This document shows, piece after piece, positions 1 through 5,236 of a DNA stretch of 5,236 nt (positions within the stretch are counted from its first letter, which is position 1; every line of letters begins with the position of its first letter). This stretch comes from JBBSIG01 sp038232215 (GTDB taxonomy: Bacteria; Actinomycetota; Thermoleophilia; Gaiellales; Gaiellaceae), in contig JBBSIG010000187.1 of the NCBI GenBank assembly GCA_038232215.1, positions 1-5,236 of the forward strand, read 5' to 3'. The position numbers and the translations under genes were made by a program. The notes under the pieces are model-generated. The model was not told where the DNA came from, did no database searches, and saw nothing but the letters and a program-made list of their open reading frames with translations.

Positions 1-827
1 CGCACCGTAGGCGGGAAGCGGCCCGTGAGGATGCCGTTCTCGTCCGTGAGCTCGATCGCGCGGCAGCGCTCACCCTCCCAGGGCAGGAAGGTCTCCAGGA
101 TCCACTTGCTCTTCTCGAGGTGCTCCTGCGGCGTCGAGACGTCGCTCCAGCAGTCCATCGGCCCGCCGGGGACGCCCTCGAAGACCATGATCTCGCAGGG
201 ACCGCTCGTCGTCAGCGCGGGGAAGACGAAGTACTCCCCGACGGTGGGGATCAGGTTGAAGCAGACCGCCGAGTACTCCGGCCGCGGCGTCATGCCCGTG
301 ACGTAGGTGAGCGCGAGGGCCCGCATCGGCCCTTCGTAGGGGGATCGCTCGGGCGAGCGCTCGAAGAGCCGCGTGATCTCGCCCTTGCCCGCCGCGGCGA
401 CGACGAGGTCGTTCTCGGCGGCATACCGCTCGAGGTCGTCGACCCCGGCGTCGTGGATGACCACCTTGCCGCCCTGCCGCTCGAGCTCGTCCATCCAGCG
501 CAGCATCTTCAGGCGCTGGTCGACCGACTGGGCTGGGGCCTCGAGGCGGGAGGCCCAGTCGATCGCCTTGCCGCTGCCGTCCGGCGCAGGCACGACGAGC
601 GAGATGCCCTCGACCGATGGGCACTCGCCGTCCCAGTAGTTGATCCCGAGGTCGCGCTCGTGCTGCAGCGCGGCGTCGAACATGCACTGGCTCGACATGA
701 CCCGGCCGTCGTGGATGTCCTCAGGAGTCCGGTTGGAGACGACGGTCACGTCGTAGTCGCTCTGGACGAGGCCGAGCGCGAGCTGGAGTCCGGCCTGGCC
801 GGCACCGACGATCAGGATCTTGCTCAT
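1..827 (-). CDS. Styrene/indole monooxygenase-like FAD-binding protein (3' end outside window)
   Basis: The first 275 residues of a flavoprotein monooxygenase; the gene runs off the left edge. The N-terminal FAD-binding loop is ILIVGAGQAGLQLALGL (4-20), followed by beta-2 DVTVVSNRTPEDI (26-38) and Arg42. The region QSVDQRLKMLRWMDELERQGGKV (100-122) matches the position and pattern of the VDYRL segment of StyA, and DLVVAAAGKGEI (140-151) matches StyA's DLLVVCTGK. MRALALTYV (168-176) and the segment VGEYFVFPAL (196-205) fit the StyA substrate domain. StyA proteins are about 415-430 residues, so about a third, including the second FAD motif around the GD, is missing here. Such enzymes use FADH2 from a separate reductase (StyB) to epoxidise or hydroxylate aromatic alkenes or indole; no reductase is in the window. 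The ATG has an excellent Shine-Dalgarno (GAGGTGA, 7 bases upstream) that overlaps the SDR stop. Substrate assignment is uncertain; the protein could belong to an actinobacterial branch of unknown function. Confidence 0.85.
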   Translation of the reverse strand, partial: MSKILIVGAGQAGLQLALGLVQSDYDVTVVSNRTPEDIHDGRVMSSQCMFDAALQHERDLGINYWDGECPSVEGISLVVPAPDGSGKAIDWASRLEAPAQSVDQRLKMLRWMDELERQGGKVVIHDAGVDDLERYAAENDLVVAAAGKGEITRLFERSPERSPYEGPMRALALTYVTGMTPRPEYSAVCFNLIPTVGEYFVFPALTTSGPCEIMVFEGVPGGPMDCWSDVSTPQEHLEKSKWILETFLPWEGERCRAIELTDENGILTGRFPPTV

Positions 828-834
828 CGTGCGG

Positions 835-841
835 TCACCTC
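835..841 (-). promoter_or_regulatory. Ribosome binding site of the monooxygenase gene
   Basis: The minus strand reads GAGGTGA, seven bases before the ATG at 827, an almost full match to the anti-Shine-Dalgarno complement. It shares bases with the TGA stop (842-840) of the upstream SDR, so ribosomes finishing the SDR sit directly on this site. It is the strongest ribosome binding site in the window and supports the ATG at 827 as the true start. Confidence 0.8.
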
Positions 842-1628
842 ACTCTGTGAGTTTCGGGATGGCGGGCTCGGCCTGCTCGGGCCCCATGGCGGAGTAGCCG
901 CCGTCGACGGCGTAGTCGGCGCCGGTGACGAAGGACGCGTCGTCGGAGCAGAGGAAGAGCACGACGCTTGCGACCTCCTCGGGGTTCCCGACCCGCCCCA
1001 GGAGGTGGAAGGGCGCGGCGACGCGATCCGTCTTCGCGCGGTCGTCGCCGGAGAGCCCGACCATGATCTTCGACCACGTCCAGCCGGGAGAGACCGAGTT
1101 GACGCGGATGTTGTCCGCGGCGAGGTCCAGCGCCATGTTCCGGGTCAGCTGGACGAGCGCCGCCTTCCCGACCGGATAGAGCCAGCGGCCGGTCTGCGCC
1201 ACCTTGGCCGAGATGGAGGTGAAGTTGACGATCGACCCGCCCCCGCGCGCGACGAGGTGAGGGTGCGCCGCCTTCGCCGTCATCACCGCGCTCGCCACGT
1301 TCACGTCGAGCGACTCCAGCCAGTCCGCACGGCTCGACGCGAATCCCTCGTCGACGTAGGAGCAGGCGAGGTTGACGAGGATGTCGACGCCGCCGAATCG
1401 CTCGACGGCCGCCTGCGTGAACGCGGCGATCTGCCCGTCGTCTCTGATGTCCGTCTCCACGAACAGGCAGCGGTCGCCGAGCTCGGCCTCGAGGGCGCGA
1501 CCGCCCTCCACGTCGATGTCCGCGACCGCCACGCGGACGCCCTCCTGCAGGAACGCCCGGACGAGGGCGGCTCCGATCACCGTCGCGCCGCCCGTCACCA
1601 GGGCCGTCCTGCCGCTCAGTCCGCGCAT
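840..1628 (-). CDS. Short-chain dehydrogenase/reductase with NLAC in place of NNAG
   Basis: Classical-fold SDR of 262 residues, expected to oxidise or reduce a hydroxyl/carbonyl pair with NAD(H) or NADP(H). The cofactor loop is TGGATVIG (12-19), with Asp37 and Asp39 after beta-2 (VADIDVEGG), which favours NAD. Catalytic residues are Asn110 (DVN), Ser138 (FTSIS), Tyr151 and Lys155 (YPVGK). The usual NNAG after beta-4 is NLAC (86-89), a visible departure. The C-terminal FVTGADYAVDGGYSAMG (233-249) is a normal SDR ending, followed by a short 13-residue tail (PEQAEPAIPKLTE). The ATG at 1628 has GGAGG four bases upstream and gives a standard N-terminus (MRGLSGRTALVTGG). It starts 16 bp after the FAD oxidoreductase stop and ends 12 bp before the monooxygenase ATG, so it probably works in the same pathway, perhaps on the monooxygenase product or a diol derived from it. 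The substrate is not identifiable from sequence. Confidence 0.93.
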   Translation of the reverse strand: MRGLSGRTALVTGGATVIGAALVRAFLQEGVRVAVADIDVEGGRALEAELGDRCLFVETDIRDDGQIAAFTQAAVERFGGVDILVNLACSYVDEGFASSRADWLESLDVNVASAVMTAKAAHPHLVARGGGSIVNFTSISAKVAQTGRWLYPVGKAALVQLTRNMALDLAADNIRVNSVSPGWTWSKIMVGLSGDDRAKTDRVAAPFHLLGRVGNPEEVASVVLFLCSDDASFVTGADYAVDGGYSAMGPEQAEPAIPKLTE

Positions 1629-1632
1629 CGTG

Positions 1633-1637
1633 CCTCC
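1633..1637 (-). promoter_or_regulatory. Ribosome binding site of the second SDR gene
   Basis: GGAGG on the minus strand, four bases before the ATG at 1628 (a slightly short spacer). It lies within the 16-bp gap after the FAD oxidoreductase stop and selects ATG 1628 over upstream in-frame codons that would overlap that gene. Confidence 0.7.
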
Positions 1638-1644
1638 GTCGTCG

Positions 1645-3216
1645 TCACAACCACCATTTCCCGATCCCGAGATCGTCGGCGATCGCCCCCGCCGCGTTAT
1701 AGCCGCACGCGCCGCTGATCGAGCCGCCGGGATGCGTCGAGGCGCCGCACAGGTAGACGTTCTCGAACGCGGTGCGGTACGGCGGGTGCTCGTAGAACGG
1801 ACGGAAGACACCCAGCTGGTCCTGCGTCATCTCGCCGTGGTTCCAGTCGCCGTGGCGCATGCTCGGCATCACGCGCTCGATGTCGATCGGACTCGACACG
1901 TAGCGGGCGACGATGTTCGTCGGCTCCAGCCCGGACGCGTACCCGCGCCACCGCTCGAGCACGAGCTCCGCGTAGCCCTCGCGCGCGTCCTCCCAGCCGC
2001 CGTCGCGCAGCTCGTACGGCGCGATTTGCTCGACGAAGCACGCCTCCTTGCCCTGCGGCGCGAGACCCGGCTCGAAGAGCGACGGGTGGACGCTGAAGAG
2101 CCCGGGCGTCCGAGGCAGGGCGCCCAGCCGGCAGTCGGACGCGTTGTCCTCGAGCACCTGCAGGTCCTCGCACATCGAGACCGCGAAGCAGCTCTGCACC
2201 TTCGGCTCGAACCCCGCGGCCTGCCAGCGGACGGGCGCATCGAGCGCGAGGTAGAGGCAGAACATGGACATCGCGTCGTAGCGCCACCGCTTGACCGAGC
2301 GCGCGAAGTCCGCGCCGAGCTCCGCCTCACCGACGAGCTCGAGGAACGTCATCCGCGGATCGAGGTTCGAGACGACGGTCGTCGTCTCGATCCGCTCCCC
2401 GCCGTCGAGGCGCAGCGCGGTCGCGTGGCCGTCGGAGACCTCGATCTGGCGGACGGGCGAGCCCACCCGCACGCGGCCGCCGTGCTCCTCGAGGAACGCG
2501 ACCATCGCCTGCGCGAGCCGGTTCGATCCGCCGACGGCGATCGCCCAGCCGAACGGCTCCATCGACCCGGCGAGCATCACCGGATAGTTCGCGCCGAGCC
2601 CGAACACGTCGCCGGTGCCAGCGAGCTGGGCGACCCAGAAGCCGATCCACGTCTGCACCTCGGGGCAGTCAAAGAGCGCCCGCGCCAGGTGGTTCGGCGT
2701 CGTGAGGTTCCCCCACAGCAGCCCGAGCCCTTCCGGGGTGTCCTCGAACGGCGCGAGCTCCCGCGACGGCGGCTGCGGCGGCGCGTAGAGCGACGGGAGG
2801 ATCGCGTCCTCGAGTGCGCCGCGGTACACATGCGCGAGCTCGCGGAACGTCTCTGCGTCCCGCTTCGAGAACCGCGCGATGCTGCGGACGGTCTCGTCCA
2901 GGTTCAGGCTGCAGACGAGGGCGCGCCCGTCCGGGAACACATGCGCGAACTGGTTCTCCGGCCAGATGTAGCGCGCGCCGTGGCGCTCCAGCTCGAGGTC
3001 GCGGTAGACCGGTCCCCAGTGGATCAGGCCGTGGAAGTTGGAATGGAAGTTGTGCGTGAACCCGGGAGCGGTTACCTCGTCGGTCGCGCAGCCGCCGCCG
3101 GCGACGTCGCGCGCCTCGATGACGATCACCTTCTGGCCCGCCTTGGCGAGGTAGCCCGCGCAGGCGAGGCCGTTGTGTCCGCCGCCGACGATCGCCACGT
3201 CCCAGCGCTTGCTCAT
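1645..3216 (-). CDS. FAD-dependent oxidoreductase, phytoene dehydrogenase-related (PYROXD2/CrtI-like)
   Basis: Flavoprotein of 523 residues, about the usual size for the phytoene-desaturase-like NAD(P)/FAD oxidoreductases. The N-terminal dinucleotide-binding fold reads VAIVGGGHNGLACAGYLAKAG (7-27), with the ribose-binding Glu34 in VIVIEAR and the following GGG (40-42). The mid-protein block AVGGSNRLAQAM (227-238), then EEHGGRVRVGSPV, is where this family has its GG-x-x-x-L-x-x-A-x-x-x-x-x-x-x-x-GG pattern. The C-terminal FAD motif is YLCGASTHPGGSISGACGYNAA (488-509), characteristic of PYROXD2-like proteins. No signal peptide is evident. Its ATG shares one base with the upstream SDR stop (TGATG) and lacks a strong Shine-Dalgarno, so translational coupling is likely. 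No phytoene synthase or other carotenoid gene is present, so it is probably a dehydrogenase or oxidase of a hydrophobic or amine-type metabolite rather than a carotenoid enzyme. The exact reaction is unknown. An in-frame extension to 3300 is rejected because it only overlaps the SDR coding sequence. Confidence 0.9.
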   Translation of the reverse strand: MSKRWDVAIVGGGHNGLACAGYLAKAGQKVIVIEARDVAGGGCATDEVTAPGFTHNFHSNFHGLIHWGPVYRDLELERHGARYIWPENQFAHVFPDGRALVCSLNLDETVRSIARFSKRDAETFRELAHVYRGALEDAILPSLYAPPQPPSRELAPFEDTPEGLGLLWGNLTTPNHLARALFDCPEVQTWIGFWVAQLAGTGDVFGLGANYPVMLAGSMEPFGWAIAVGGSNRLAQAMVAFLEEHGGRVRVGSPVRQIEVSDGHATALRLDGGERIETTTVVSNLDPRMTFLELVGEAELGADFARSVKRWRYDAMSMFCLYLALDAPVRWQAAGFEPKVQSCFAVSMCEDLQVLEDNASDCRLGALPRTPGLFSVHPSLFEPGLAPQGKEACFVEQIAPYELRDGGWEDAREGYAELVLERWRGYASGLEPTNIVARYVSSPIDIERVMPSMRHGDWNHGEMTQDQLGVFRPFYEHPPYRTAFENVYLCGASTHPGGSISGACGYNAAGAIADDLGIGKWWL

Positions 3217-3899
3217 CAGTGGTAGCGGTGGCCGCCGTCGACGTTGATCGTCTGGCCGGTGATCCAGGACGATTCGGGCCGGACGAGGTACGCGACGCAA
3301 TCCGCGACGTCCTGCGGGCGCCCGGGCCGCGCCACCGCCTGCTCCGGCACGATCTCGTCGAAGATCTCGCCTTCCTCGGCGAGCGCCTGTTCGGTGGCGA
3401 TCAGGCCGGGCGTGATCGCGTTGACGGTGAGCCCGTGCGGTCCGGCCTCGCTCGCGAGCGCACGGGTGAAGCCGATGATCCCACCCTTCGAGGCGACGTA
3501 CGCCGACAGACCCGGGTACCCGATGAAGAAGGTCGCCGAGGAGATGTTGACAATGCGCCCGTAGCCCCGCTCGCGCATCGGGCCGTAGACCGCGCGGCTG
3601 CAGAGGAAGACGCTGTCCAGGTTCGTCCGGAGCACGCGGTGCCAGTCGGCGAGCGTCATCTCCGCGAAGTCGACGTGCGGATAGATGCCTGCGTTGTTGA
3701 CGAGGATGTGAATCCCTCCGCGGTCGCCGAGGATGCGTGCGAACGCCCGCTCGACCGCCTGCTCGTCGGCCACGTCGACGCCGCTCTCGAGGTCGAGGAT
3801 CTCGACGGTGGCGCCGTCGGCGCCGAGCCGTTCCGCGATCGCGCGGCCAAGGCCGCGCGCGCCGCCGGTGACCACGGCGACGTGCCCCTCGAGCGTCAA
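3216..3899 (-). CDS. Short-chain dehydrogenase/reductase (classical SDR), TTG start
   Basis: NAD(P)-dependent oxidoreductase of 227 residues, interconverting an alcohol and a ketone or aldehyde on a small molecule in the cytoplasm. The Rossmann fold is marked by TGGARGLG (11-18) and NNAG (68-71). The catalytic tetrad is complete: Asn93, Ser121 (in NISSATFF), Tyr134 and Lys138 (YVASK). The usual C-terminal signature is present (SSWITGQTINVDGG, 210-223). Asp36 at the end of beta-2 (EILDLESG) suggests preference for NAD over NADP. The protein is a little shorter than the usual 245-255 residues because the region after beta-2 is short. I chose TTG at 3899 because it gives the typical N-terminus MTLEGHVAVVTGG, overlaps the hydrolase stop as TTGA, and has GGAG six bases upstream. 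An in-frame ATG at 3941 would add 14 residues and is less likely. FabG-like, but there are no fatty-acid genes nearby, so a pathway-specific dehydrogenase is more likely. Confidence 0.93.
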   Translation of the reverse strand: MTLEGHVAVVTGGARGLGRAIAERLGADGATVEILDLESGVDVADEQAVERAFARILGDRGGIHILVNNAGIYPHVDFAEMTLADWHRVLRTNLDSVFLCSRAVYGPMRERGYGRIVNISSATFFIGYPGLSAYVASKGGIIGFTRALASEAGPHGLTVNAITPGLIATEQALAEEGEIFDEIVPEQAVARPGRPQDVADCVAYLVRPESSWITGQTINVDGGHRYH

Positions 3900-5098
3900 C
3901 TCTCGCTCCGCGAGTCCCAAAGGCCGCGCAGGTTCTCCCATTCGCCCTGCGCCGGGTCGTCGCTCGGCGTTAGGTAGCGCGCGCCGGGGAAGTCGCGTGC
4001 GGGCGGCGTGAAGCTCCCACGCTCGACGAGCCGCTGGATGTTGCCGCGGTAGATCTCGTCGACCTCCGCATGCCGCTTCGGCTCGTCCTCGAGCCAGAGG
4101 TTCTTCGGATGGATCGGCTCCTCGTACATGCGCCGGAAGACCTCGGTCCGCAGATCCTTCATCCAATTCGAGTTCAGGTTCATGGTCCGGAAGTGACGGA
4201 GCGCTTCGATGTCGATCACGCCCGCGACGAAGGTGTTCGCGCCCGACGAAGTGTGGCCGAGCACGCTGCCCGTGTAGTCGACGATGTGCGAGTTCCCGTT
4301 CGCGATGTCGTAGGGGTGCTCCATCGCCGGGTGCACGTAGACCGGACCGACGTTGGGGCAGATCATGTAGAGGTTGTTGAAGTGCGCGTGGGCCCGGTTC
4401 TGCAGCAGCCACGTGCCGCCGGGCTCGAGCCCCGCCTGCGTCATCGGCACCGCCTCGCTGGGCCGGTAGACGACCTCGGCGCCGTTGAACGCGAGCGCCC
4501 TGACGGCCTCCGGATACTCGCCGTCGGAGCAGCAGATCGTTCCGAGGTTGCCGATGTCGGTGGTGCGCAGCACGGGATAGAACGCGTCGATGCCGTCCCC
4601 GAAGAGCTCGACCCAGCGGTCGTAGACGTCGTGCGGCGTGCACGAGTGCTCGCGGCACCAGAGATGGTTCTTCGCCGCCCGATGGACGATTTCGCCGTCG
4701 GGCGAGATGACGAACAGCATGTTGAAGAAGCGGTTCTCCATCACCTCCGGCCAGCGCGCCTTGCACTGGACGACGACGTACGTCCGGTACTGCCGCGCGA
4801 GCGCCGCGAGCCGGTCGGTCTCGGGCCCGGGGACGTCGATGAAGAGCTCCTCGGCCGCGGTCGTATGCGGGAGGTCGAAGATCTCGTCGGTGAAGCCGGT
4901 CAGAGCGCCCTCGGCGAGCGCGATCAGCTTTACCGGCATGTTGATCCCGATGATCGAGACGGCCGCGTGGATTCCGCCCTCGACGATCCGCAGGTTCCGC
5001 TCGATGTCCCGGCGCGAGCCGACGCCGTGGACGATGGTCGAGAGGCCGACGGCCAGGTACGGCGCGACCGGCTCCCTCTGCTCGTTCGTGGTGGACAC
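3896..5098 (-). CDS. Carbon-nitrogen hydrolase (nitrilase superfamily, aliphatic amidase/formamidase-like)
   Basis: Predicted cytoplasmic enzyme of 400 residues that hydrolyses a non-peptide C-N bond, most likely an amide, releasing ammonia or an amine. The Glu-Lys-Cys triad of the nitrilase superfamily is visible: Glu63 in LAEGALTGF, Lys143 in RAAKNHLW and Cys190 in ICCSDGEYPE. The Cys motif C-x-D-G-x-Y-P-E resembles the CDDGNYPE of AmiE/AmiF amidases more than the CYDxRFPE of ordinary nitrilase-family members. Later family signatures are QNRAHAHFNNLY (233-244), NGNSHIVDYTGSVLG (267-281) and VIDIEALRHFR (294-304). At 400 residues it is longer than AmiE or AmiF (about 330-350), the excess being a charged C-terminal extension after about residue 305. 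The GTG at 5098 is the only reasonable start: it keeps the first beta strand (YLAVGLST). No clear Shine-Dalgarno precedes it, so translation may be coupled to the gene ending 5 bp upstream. The substrate is unknown; nitrilase or carbamoylase activity cannot be excluded. Confidence 0.9.
   Translation of the reverse strand: MSTTNEQREPVAPYLAVGLSTIVHGVGSRRDIERNLRIVEGGIHAAVSIIGINMPVKLIALAEGALTGFTDEIFDLPHTTAAEELFIDVPGPETDRLAALARQYRTYVVVQCKARWPEVMENRFFNMLFVISPDGEIVHRAAKNHLWCREHSCTPHDVYDRWVELFGDGIDAFYPVLRTTDIGNLGTICCSDGEYPEAVRALAFNGAEVVYRPSEAVPMTQAGLEPGGTWLLQNRAHAHFNNLYMICPNVGPVYVHPAMEHPYDIANGNSHIVDYTGSVLGHTSSGANTFVAGVIDIEALRHFRTMNLNSNWMKDLRTEVFRRMYEEPIHPKNLWLEDEPKRHAEVDEIYRGNIQRLVERGSFTPPARDFPGARYLTPSDDPAQGEWENLRGLWDSRSES
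3906..3909 (-). promoter_or_regulatory. Ribosome binding site deciding the TTG start of the first SDR
   Basis: GGAG on the minus strand, six bases before the TTG at 3899, embedded in the last codons of the hydrolase gene. Together with the TTGA stop/start overlap it supports TTG as the start. Confidence 0.55.
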
Positions 5099-5103
5099 GC
5101 GCG

Positions 5104-5236
5104 TCAGATCGCCGGGGGAACGGGCGACGACGTCTTCTCCTCGACCAGGTTCTCGCCGGGCTCGTCCTCGCCGATGATCCGCGCCATCCGGTCGAAGCGA
5201 GCTGGCGCCGTGGTCGACAGCACCGCGAGGATCGCG
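5104..5236 (-). CDS. C-terminal end of an unidentified protein (5' part outside window)
   Basis: An open frame enters from the right edge and ends at a TGA at 5106-5104, giving 43 codons with no in-frame stop. The visible tail starts with a short hydrophobic stretch (AILAVLST) and then becomes polar and acidic (ARIIGEDEPGENLVEEK), ending in a Pro-rich SSPVPPAI. A hydrophobic segment followed by a charged tail would suit the cytoplasmic C-terminus of a membrane transporter, but this is a guess; no family motif is visible and I do not recognise the protein. Its stop lies only 5 bp before the GTG start of the carbon-nitrogen hydrolase, on the same strand, so it is probably the preceding gene of the same operon. 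G/C-rich third codon positions continue through the frame and support it being coding. Confidence 0.6.
   Translation of the reverse strand, partial: AILAVLSTTAPARFDRMARIIGEDEPGENLVEEKTSSPVPPAI

Larger units (their letters stand above)
1..5236 (-). other. Probable single operon of a small-molecule catabolic or biosynthetic pathway
   Basis: Six consecutive minus-strand genes are separated by 5 bp, -4 bp, -1 bp, 16 bp and 12 bp. No gap is large enough for a promoter, and no hairpin followed by a T-run is seen between genes. The enzymes (C-N hydrolase, SDR, FAD oxidoreductase, SDR, flavin monooxygenase) are all redox or hydrolytic small-molecule enzymes, which supports a common pathway. The promoter and regulator must lie to the right of the window and the remaining genes, if any, to the left. 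Confidence 0.75.

Noticed and set aside
828..839. Possible promoter or terminator in intergenic gaps
   Set aside because: The largest gaps are 16 and 12 bp and hold only ribosome binding sites. No -35/-10 pair or hairpin with a T-run fits.
120..1718. Long open frame of 532 codons on the plus strand
   Set aside because: It lies antisense to the monooxygenase and the second SDR, both with clear motifs, and spans their junction. Its product is Arg/Val/Asp/Ala-rich with no recognisable fold, the usual effect of GC-rich codon bias on the opposite strand.
1629..1811. 61-residue N-terminal extension of the second SDR
   Set aside because: It overlaps the conserved C-terminal FAD motif region of the upstream oxidoreductase and is Arg/Ser-rich. 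The ATG at 1628 has its own GGAGG site and the normal SDR N-terminus.
1372..3225. Open frame of 617 codons on the plus strand, the longest in the window
   Set aside because: It is fully antisense to the FAD oxidoreductase and part of the second SDR. The product is low-complexity Arg/Glu/Val/Leu sequence without family motifs. Length alone is not evidence at this GC content.
3219..3977. Plus-strand open frame of 252 codons opposite the first SDR
   Set aside because: It is antisense to an SDR with a complete catalytic tetrad and has no motif of its own.
3900..4766. N-terminal extension of the first SDR, possibly a 516-residue fusion protein
   Set aside because: The added part is the hydrolase gene read in another frame and is Arg-rich with no domain. 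The hydrolase frame there carries the nitrilase catalytic triad.
4638..5177. Plus-strand open frame of 179 codons at the right end
   Set aside because: It is antisense to the N-terminal half of the hydrolase and crosses the junction to the partial upstream gene. The product is Ser/Arg-rich with no family features.
1..5236. tRNA, rRNA, CRISPR, insertion sequence or direct-repeat structure
   Set aside because: None was seen: coding density is nearly complete, and the recurring short GC-rich words (such as cgacg, gcgcg) follow from codon bias rather than spaced repeats.

Overview
The window is a GC-rich (roughly two-thirds G+C by eye), almost fully coding piece of bacterial chromosome. Every supportable gene lies on the minus strand, so the operon reads from right (5236) to left (1). 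The high GC, strong G/C preference at third codon positions, GTG and TTG starts and the enzyme content would fit a high-GC actinobacterium (including the Thermoleophilia/Solirubrobacterales side) or a soil proteobacterium. The sequence alone does not settle the lineage.

Layout in transcription order: (1) the last 43 codons of an unidentified gene (5236-5104); (2) a 400-residue carbon-nitrogen hydrolase with AmiE/AmiF-like catalytic motifs (5098-3896); (3) a 227-residue classical short-chain dehydrogenase (SDR) starting at a TTG that overlaps the previous stop (3899-3216); (4) a 523-residue FAD-dependent oxidoreductase of the phytoene-dehydrogenase-related/PYROXD2 type (3216-1645); (5) a second, 262-residue SDR with a modified NNAG motif (1628-840); (6) the first 275 residues of a styrene/indole-monooxygenase-type flavoprotein (827-1, cut by the window edge). 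Junctions are 5 bp, a 4-bp overlap, a 1-bp overlap, 16 bp and 12 bp. There is no room for internal promoters or terminators, and no RNA gene, repeat, mobile element or CRISPR array was seen.

Together the genes look like a single transcription unit encoding a small-molecule pathway: one C-N bond hydrolase, two NAD(P)-dependent alcohol/carbonyl oxidoreductases, one FAD oxidoreductase acting on C-C, C-N or C-O bonds of a probably hydrophobic substrate, and one flavin-dependent epoxidase/hydroxylase. The SDR next to a styrene/indole-monooxygenase-like gene recalls the SDR plus flavoprotein oxygenase pairing of the iif indole-degradation cluster. An amidase in the same unit would fit breakdown of a nitrogen-containing aromatic or amide compound. 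This is inference: the substrate cannot be read from the sequence, and neither a flavin reductase nor a regulator is present in the window.
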